Source of the DNA: an uncultured Pirellulaceae bacterium
Lineage (GTDB): Bacteria > Planctomycetota > Planctomycetia > Pirellulales > Pirellulaceae
Direction of reading: 5' to 3'
DNA length: 8,469 bases
Assembly (NCBI GenBank): GCA_934255105.1
Contig: CAKQNH010000159.1
Span: 1 to 8,469, forward strand
A program made the translations under genes and the position numbers. Positions 1 through 4,311 of the stretch are shown here, one piece after another; positions within the stretch are counted from its first letter, which is position 1; the number at the start of each line of letters is the position of its first letter. Below the pieces are notes generated by a model. That model saw only the letters and a program-made list of their open reading frames with translations, had not been told where the DNA came from and made no database searches.

Positions 1-196
1 CAGGATTTGCGGTCACTGGTGTCGTTGAGCGTTGGTACGAGTTGGTTGGCGACGCTATTTGTCGCTCGAGCTGCTTGACTTCGGCCTCGCGGCTCATGGC
101 CGCTGGGCGCTGGGGGTAGATGGCGAGCAGGCGGGCGCAGTAGGACCAGAATGCAGACCCACGCGAAGTTGGTTGCTGGGAGAGGTCGCTGGTCAT
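1..196 (-). pseudogene. MrcB_N (DUF3578) gene 5' fragment, frameshifted, runs off left edge
   Basis: Read on the minus strand from the ATG at 196-194, the first 46 codons align without gaps to the start of the complete MrcB_N-type gene at the right end of the window (31 of 46 residues identical by my count; shared blocks include SAFWS, CARLL, RPAAMS and AEVKQLERQ). Immediately after LERQ (about position 58) the frame is lost. The corresponding DNA is 4 bases shorter than the right-hand copy, and the matching residues (ANQLVPTL here, ASQLVPAL there) continue in another frame to the window edge. The protein would belong to the McrB N-terminal domain family, but this copy looks inactivated. The rest of the gene lies outside the window, so I cannot tell how much survives. 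Its upstream region is also related to that of the right-hand copy. Confidence 0.72.
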
Positions 197-233
197 GCAG
201 GGCTCGAAGAGAGGCGGTGGAGTGAAAGGGGAT

Positions 234-242
234 ATTCTAGCA
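234..242 (-). promoter_or_regulatory. Extended -10 promoter element of the left MrcB_N copy
   Basis: On the minus strand this reads TGCTAGAAT, an extended -10 motif (TGn followed by TAGAAT, four matches to TATAAT). The hexamer ends 38 bases before the ATG. The same TGCTAGAATA string sits 37 bases upstream of the right-hand MrcB_N gene, while much of the surrounding non-coding sequence has diverged. That conservation is the main support. I see no good -35 hexamer at the usual distance. Confidence 0.5.
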
Positions 243-250
243 GGTGGGGT

Positions 251-295
251 GGTGGTAGGGCGTGAGGTGGTAGGGGGTGAGGTGGTAGGGTCGAG
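251..295 (+). repeat. Three tandem 15-bp G-rich repeats
   Basis: Three consecutive 15-bp units begin at 251, 266 and 281, each starting GGTGGTAGGG and ending in a GTGA-like tail (TCGAG in the third). The stretch is almost free of C on the plus strand and has several runs of three to five G, so it could form a G-quadruplex on the plus strand. It lies just upstream of the promoter-like element of the minus-strand MrcB_N fragment. The 138-codon minus-strand reading frame through it is rich in Pro, Ser and Thr because of the repeat and is not treated as a gene. Confidence 0.7.
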
Positions 296-364
296 GGGGA
301 GAGTGGGGATGGGGTCGAGGTGGTGGTCGTGGCTCGACGAATTGGACAGGAAAATTTGGGGACT

Positions 365-631
365 GGAAGATATAAGGATCGCGTTGGGCTCGTGGGCAGC
401 CGAAACTCTTGGCGAGTTCCGCTACGGAAGCGGTGAGGGACGTTGGTTAGATTAGGGAAGCATGTTGAAGGCTCGTTCGGATGGTGGGCATGGACAAGAG
501 GACGTGGGGTGAGCAAGTGTAAACGGGCAGGAGTGCCCGTTCTACGGGGGAGGGGAGATGTTGATTGAGTTGTGGAAGCATATTTTAAGTCGCGTTGGAT
601 GGTGGACACGGGCAGGAGGACGCCTGCTACG
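365..631 (+). repeat. Array of three degenerate REP-like repeat units
   Basis: Three related units can be seen. The second (from 456) and third (from 574) begin GGAAGCAT and share GGATGGTGG, then a block ending GAGGACG. Positions 456-504 match 574-622 without gaps at a 118-bp offset (35 of 49 identical by my count). A weaker copy starts at 365 (GGAAGATAT, then TCGCGTTGG). Each unit leads into a GGGCAGGAG- or GGCGAG-type segment closed by CTACG (422, 542, 627). This resembles dispersed intergenic repeats of planctomycete genomes, as I remember them. No reading frame across the array looks like a protein. Confidence 0.6.
522..541. repeat. Perfect 8-bp hairpin within the repeat array
   Basis: AACGGGCA and TGCCCGTT form a perfect 8-bp inverted repeat around the loop GGAG. 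No T-run follows on either strand, so it does not look like a Rho-independent terminator. A related but decayed copy (CGGGCAGGAGGACGCCTG) lies at 609-626, so I read it as the stem of the repeat unit rather than as a gene-specific signal. Confidence 0.65.
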
Positions 632-787
632 ATGTCCCTGTGCGGCAGTCAAGTGCCTAAGAATCATTGGCGCGTCGTAGTTAGCAAGGCAAAGGAAATA
701 CAAACGAGATCGAAGAGGACTCTACGGTCAAGCGGCCTTGCGGTTTCATCCTCGCCGGGCAAGCCAGAAATTTTGAAAGTCTGAACC
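632..787 (+). other. Leader region of the cassette; no promoter recognised
   Basis: This is unique sequence between the repeat array and the first cassette gene. I see no convincing -35/-10 pair and no inverted repeat that would suggest an operator. An ATG at 632 opens 50 codons in the same frame as the next gene and stops at 782-784, only 3 bases before the next ATG. Its product is basic and featureless and I do not call it a gene. Transcription of the cassette presumably starts here or inside the repeat array. Confidence 0.4.
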
Positions 788-1285
788 ATGTTAATGCCAC
801 TGCTAAGCGAAGCTGATCCGAAGGAATCGGCGGAGGGCTCGATTGATCCGCTGGGGATTTATCCAATCGCGGACCTGTTGGCGTCGCGGATGGTGCCGGG
901 CGTGCGGGAGCGTCAGAAACATCCGAGGTTCTTGACGGTCCTGGCGGCTTCGCTGTCGCTGTGTAGCAGATTTGACGATGAAACGGTGGCGAGCGATGGC
1001 GTCAGCGAACCGTGGATGGTGTTCGAGTGGTACGTAGTCGAGGGTCTGACGCGAGCAACGGCGGATTCGAAGCTGCTACGAGGATTGCCTGGGCGCGACA
1101 AGGCGGATAAGGCGCGAAGCGACAACGTACCATTGTCTGAACGACGGTATTTGAAGAATGCTCGGACGTTCGGATTCCATGGTATCTATCGTGCACTGTC
1201 GCGCGAAATCGGCGTCGAGACTTCAGAAAGCCTGGGCGAGGCGGGAAAAGCGATTCTCGAAGCTTGGGAGGGGGAGCAGGGATAA
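788..1285 (+). CDS. Unrecognised protein, N-terminal part (165 aa), ends at an in-frame TAA
   Basis: First gene of the plus-strand cassette. The ATG at 788 follows a stop in the same frame at 782-784, so the start lies here or at the ATG at 794; no Shine-Dalgarno is visible. The protein is mostly helical in appearance, with no signal peptide or membrane segment. Notable stretches are IDPLGIYPIADLLASRMVPG (residues 19-38), RERQKHPRF (40-48), and from about 100 GLPGRDKADKAR followed by FGFHGIYRAL. The layout loosely recalls DUF6361-type proteins found near helicases, but I could not confirm membership. The frame does not really end here: after the TAA at 1283-1285 it stays open to 2119. This is therefore probably the first third of a single protein, truncated by a nonsense codon. 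No catalytic motif is evident. Function unknown; the neighbours suggest a role in the PLD/helicase module. Confidence 0.6.
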   Translation: MLMPLLSEADPKESAEGSIDPLGIYPIADLLASRMVPGVRERQKHPRFLTVLAASLSLCSRFDDETVASDGVSEPWMVFEWYVVEGLTRATADSKLLRGLPGRDKADKARSDNVPLSERRYLKNARTFGFHGIYRALSREIGVETSESLGEAGKAILEAWEGEQG

Positions 1286-1336
1286 AAGGGCTTTACGGGA
1301 TTTGGCGATGGACCGGGCCGCTCACATCGCCAGCGG

Positions 1337-2119
1337 TTGATAGACGGTATTGAGGACGGACTCAAGGCCGGCGCAACGGCTCGGAAATCGTGGGGCGGCT
1401 TCTTTGCAGAGCATTTTGGAATCTACGAAGCAGGCCCGCTAGAATCTGAACAGATTCGGCTTGCGCTGATGACGGTAAAGAATTCTAAACTTTCCGAAGG
1501 CCATCGAGGCGAAATCTTTGCAGCTCTCACGTCGAAGTCTGGTCAGGCATTTTGGGCCGCAGAGCTCGCAACCAGCGATCCAAGCGAGCGGAGGTTTCAT
1601 CAGTGGCTGATGCAATCGGCCAATGGGCCGTTGGTCGAGTTGCTAACGGCGATCAGTGCTTACGAGCAGTTCAGTCGATATCTGCAAGATGCTTTGGATG
1701 ATTGTCTCAACTACCTGTCTCAGAATACACAGCGGATTAAGATCAGCGAGCTAGCAACACTGAAGACTGTTAAGCTGGCTGCAGAGATGCTGCCAAAAAT
1801 CTATCCGGAAGTTGTCGACAAGCTTACGCCGGTTGGTTTAGACCATCGATTTTCTCTGTCGTTCGCTGAGTTCTCAGAGCCAGCCGGTCCGCAGGCTTGG
1901 GTCGAACGCTTGTTGGCCTATCATGTAGCAGTCCAACGAGACAAGTCGCGGGCGGGCAAGATGCCATGGTTTGATCGCTTCGACGATGGGACGTATTTGA
2001 TCCGCCCAGGCTACGTCCGTGAATACCGGCCGCGGCACGACGATGGCTACGTACACGCATATCGAACGCATTCTTTGTGGTCGTTTGCATCCGATTTGCA
2101 TTTGGTAAATAGCGAATGA
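1337..2119 (+). CDS. Unrecognised protein, C-terminal part (260 aa), probably continuous with the preceding ORF
   Basis: If translated separately it would start at a TTG (1337), but the frame is open back to 1286 and the sequence there (GFTGFGDGPGR) reads like protein, so it is better seen as the C-terminal part of the split gene. It is mainly helical and soluble. Features include KSWGGFFAEHFG near the start, a Leu-rich central region, and a C-terminal stretch rich in Tyr, Arg and His (YLIRPGYVREYRPRHDDGYV). No known catalytic motif is apparent. Its stop overlaps the start of the small ORF that follows (ATGA), which argues that the region was translated as part of the operon. Function unknown; proposed partner of the PLD and helicase proteins by context only. 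Confidence 0.55.
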   Translation: MIDGIEDGLKAGATARKSWGGFFAEHFGIYEAGPLESEQIRLALMTVKNSKLSEGHRGEIFAALTSKSGQAFWAAELATSDPSERRFHQWLMQSANGPLVELLTAISAYEQFSRYLQDALDDCLNYLSQNTQRIKISELATLKTVKLAAEMLPKIYPEVVDKLTPVGLDHRFSLSFAEFSEPAGPQAWVERLLAYHVAVQRDKSRAGKMPWFDRFDDGTYLIRPGYVREYRPRHDDGYVHAYRTHSLWSFASDLHLVNSE

Positions 2120-2226
2120 CCAGGAAGGGGCCCTCACCGGTCACTGAGACGTCTGACTTTCGCACAAGCGAGAGGGCGAAAATGGCGAATGGATTATTTG
2201 GAGAAGCGGAAAAAGGAATTAGGTGA
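2116..2226 (+). CDS. Possible 36-aa small ORF between the split gene and the PLD gene
   Basis: An ATG at 2116 overlaps the upstream stop in the arrangement ATGA and opens 36 codons ending in TGA at 2224-2226, 3 bases before the GTG of the PLD gene and in that gene's frame. The product is short, charged and without a membrane segment; it includes ERAKMANGLFGEAEKGIR. It fills an otherwise unexplained 110-bp gap in a tightly packed operon and could be a small partner protein, a coupling peptide that delivers ribosomes to the PLD start, or the remnant of a larger gene. It could also be chance: 36 codons is short, and a second overlapping frame is open from 2189. I recognise no family. Confidence 0.35.
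   Translation: MTRKGPSPVTETSDFRTSERAKMANGLFGEAEKGIR
2221..2226 (+). promoter_or_regulatory. Shine-Dalgarno-like AGGTGA before the PLD gene
   Basis: AGGTGA lies 3 bases upstream of the GTG at 2230, with a purine-rich run (AAAAAGGAATTAGG) leading into it. The spacing is short for a classical site. Its last three bases are also the stop of the 36-codon ORF, so termination and re-initiation could be coupled. An in-frame stop at 2224-2226 means the PLD gene cannot start further upstream, which supports GTG 2230 as its start. Confidence 0.45.
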
Positions 2227-2229
2227 CAA

Positions 2230-4311
2230 GTGGCGAAACGCAAACATGAGAGCCAAGCGGGGTTTGGAAGATTGCTGGAAGCCTGGGTGCCGCCGGATCA
2301 AGCCGGTGATCCTATTGGATGCATCGCTACGACCTTTACGTTCAATGCCGCGTTCTTCGAGCAAGAGTGTCTCACCAGCTTTCTCGGTTTGGAGAGCGAA
2401 CCGAACGAGGATGGTCCAGCTTATTTAATCGAACGTGAAGAGAAGCTAGCCAAGCTCTCGTGTGCGGCGGTTTTAGTGGATGCTCACCATTGTCGCGGCA
2501 GTCGCAATCTGCGTTGGGACTTGCTAGCTGCCCGTTTGCCTGGTATTCAGCATGCAAAGGTAAGCTTGCTTGTTTGGACAAACTGCGTGCGTGTGATTAT
2601 TGGTTCGGCAAATCTGACCGAAGACGGCTACCGGCGAAATCTGGAGGTATACGGTGTACTCGACTTTTCCGTGGGGAGTCCATCGCCAATTCAGTCACTG
2701 AATGAGACCATCGCGTTTCTCGGACGAATCGTGCAGTTCGCAACTTCAACCAATGATGTAGACTCGCCGTCAGTCCAGCGTTGGAAAGGACTGCTGGATC
2801 GTGTCGCTTCTCAATGCGCAAATTGGGGTGCGGGCAGCGATGCATTGAAGGATGCCGCGATTCGCGTCCAGCCGCTTTTCATCGAGCCGAATCAGGGGCC
2901 AGAGCAATCCTGTTTCGGGCAATTGAAGAGGCTTTGGCCAGGTGGATCGCCACCCAACATAGCCAATGTGGTCAGTCCGTTTTTTGACCCACCTGAAGCA
3001 CCGAACCAACCGGCAACAGAGGTGATCAATCTAATGCGGCAGCGTGGTGACGTGGCCGTTGGCTATCACGTGACCGGCGAAGATATCCCCGATGCACCGG
3101 TGGACGGCGATAGTAAAGTACTGCTGCACGCGCCTGAGTCGTTTTGCAATCAACCGCATCGACATAGCTGCTCGATTGAATTCTACCGAATCAAGACGGC
3201 CGATGGTCGACCGCTGCACGCCAAAGGGATTTGGCTGGAGGACGACCGCTACGCACTCTATCAAATTGGCTCAAGCAATTTCACGAGCGCGGGTCTTGGT
3301 ATCTCGAAACGAGCGAACATTGAAGCCAACTTGGTTTATGTCGTTGATGCGCAGCGTGACCCGGCCGCTTTCGATGCTTTCGTGGCGACGTTTCCAGATA
3401 GTGAGCTTGTTGACACAGAGGTGATCCAATGGAAGCCAATCCCAAATGGTGACGATGAATCAGAGTCAGAGTACAAATCACTACCTACATTTTTTGGCGA
3501 TGCAACGTTTAGCGTTGAAAACGGTACCGATGCACTGCTAACTTTAGAATTTCACGGATCGGCACCCCATGGATTTCAACTGTTGCCTGACGGAGATGGC
3601 TGTGTTTGGTTTGATGCCGAACGTTGGATAGCATTGGCCTCTCCGGCAGTCTGTCGATTGCCGTGGGACCGAGCTCGACCGCCGTCTGGATTCGAAGTTC
3701 GCGTCGACGGAGATGCTGCTACGGCTTGGTGGCCTGTAAACGCACTATCGGCGAATTCGCTGCCGCCTCCGGATGAATTGAAGGACCTGCCACTCGACAC
3801 TTTGATTGACTTGCTAACATCGGCTCGTCCGCTCCATAGGCAACTGGCAGACTACTTGAAACGCAAGAAGCCTAAAACGGTTGGAGCAATGGACGCAGAG
3901 ATCGTGGTCCCTCACAAGCGCGTGGACACAAGTCGATTTCTACTTCAACGAACACGACGCTTATCTTGGGCTCTTTCAAAAATGCGAGAACGCTTAGAGC
4001 GTCCGGCGGCAACGATCGAAGTACTTCACTGGCGACTAAATGGTCCAGTCGGCGTCAGGGCTCTTTCGGACGCGATCGCTCGCGAAGCTCGGTCACCCGA
4101 GGAATCGATGTTCCTGCTGACGGAATTGGCATTGGAGTTAACTCGCACCAAATTCACGACGGCGACTGGTTGCCTTACGCCTGAGATACAACAATCGGAA
4201 ATTCGATCCATTGTTCAGGATTTGCACAGACGCTTAGGCGACGGTAGTAGTGATGGTCCTGAGAACTTGCAACGCTACGTGCGCGATGTGTTTGCGGGGG
4301 TGTGCTCATGA
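2230..4311 (+). CDS. Phospholipase D-like protein with two HxK half-sites, putative nuclease
   Basis: Soluble protein of 693 residues, no signal peptide. Two PLD-type half-sites are visible: HAK at 108-110 followed by GSANLT at 125-130, and HAK at 330-332 followed by GSSNFT at 347-352. In the PLD superfamily two such motifs build one active site that cleaves phosphodiesters through a phospho-histidine intermediate. In prokaryotic gene clusters of this kind the substrate is usually DNA, so I infer a nuclease. The Asp expected a few residues after the Lys is absent in the first motif (V115 at that spot); the second has E-D-D nearby. Residues beyond about 380 form a long extra region: probably beta-rich to about 510, then helical and charged, with no motif I recognise. 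The start is the GTG set by an upstream in-frame stop. The final TGA overlaps the helicase ATG, so the two are very likely translated together and may act as one complex. Confidence 0.85.
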   Translation: MAKRKHESQAGFGRLLEAWVPPDQAGDPIGCIATTFTFNAAFFEQECLTSFLGLESEPNEDGPAYLIEREEKLAKLSCAAVLVDAHHCRGSRNLRWDLLAARLPGIQHAKVSLLVWTNCVRVIIGSANLTEDGYRRNLEVYGVLDFSVGSPSPIQSLNETIAFLGRIVQFATSTNDVDSPSVQRWKGLLDRVASQCANWGAGSDALKDAAIRVQPLFIEPNQGPEQSCFGQLKRLWPGGSPPNIANVVSPFFDPPEAPNQPATEVINLMRQRGDVAVGYHVTGEDIPDAPVDGDSKVLLHAPESFCNQPHRHSCSIEFYRIKTADGRPLHAKGIWLEDDRYALYQIGSSNFTSAGLGISKRANIEANLVYVVDAQRDPAAFDAFVATFPDSELVDTEVIQWKPIPNGDDESESEYKSLPTFFGDATFSVENGTDALLTLEFHGSAPHGFQLLPDGDGCVWFDAERWIALASPAVCRLPWDRARPPSGFEVRVDGDAATAWWPVNALSANSLPPPDELKDLPLDTLIDLLTSARPLHRQLADYLKRKKPKTVGAMDAEIVVPHKRVDTSRFLLQRTRRLSWALSKMRERLERPAATIEVLHWRLNGPVGVRALSDAIAREARSPEESMFLLTELALELTRTKFTTATGCLTPEIQQSEIRSIVQDLHRRLGDGSSDGPENLQRYVRDVFAGVCS

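Larger units (their letters stand above)
788..2119 (+). pseudogene. Single frame of about 443 residues interrupted by one TAA
   Basis: Both halves lie in one reading frame. From 788 to 2119 the only interruption is the TAA at 1283-1285, between EAWEGEQG and KGFTGFGDGPG. The second half has no good start of its own: from 1286 the frame has no ATG or GTG before the TTG at 1337, and no ribosome site precedes that. A one-base change from TTA (Leu), CAA, AAA or GAA would explain the stop. Possible readings are a nonsense mutation that disables the gene, a sequencing or assembly error, or stop-codon readthrough. I prefer the first two. The bases on either side show no additional frameshift, so the lesion looks recent. 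Confidence 0.65.

Noticed and set aside
522..541. Rho-independent terminator
   Set aside because: The stem is good, but no T-run follows on either strand and a related copy nearby marks it as part of a repeat.
193..609. 138-codon minus-strand ORF rich in Pro, Ser and Thr
   Set aside because: Its composition comes from the G-rich tandem repeat and the repeat array, and it shows no domain pattern.
632..784. 50-codon ORF ending 3 bases before the first cassette gene
   Set aside because: The product is basic and featureless and lies in leader sequence; the spacing is suggestive but there is no other support.
1824..2243. 139-codon minus-strand ORF opposite the end of the split gene
   Set aside because: It is a shadow of the plus-strand coding frame and has no family resemblance.
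2189..2428. 79-codon ORF overlapping the start of the PLD gene
   Set aside because: It overlaps the better supported PLD frame, and its second half is low-quality sequence typical of a shadow frame.
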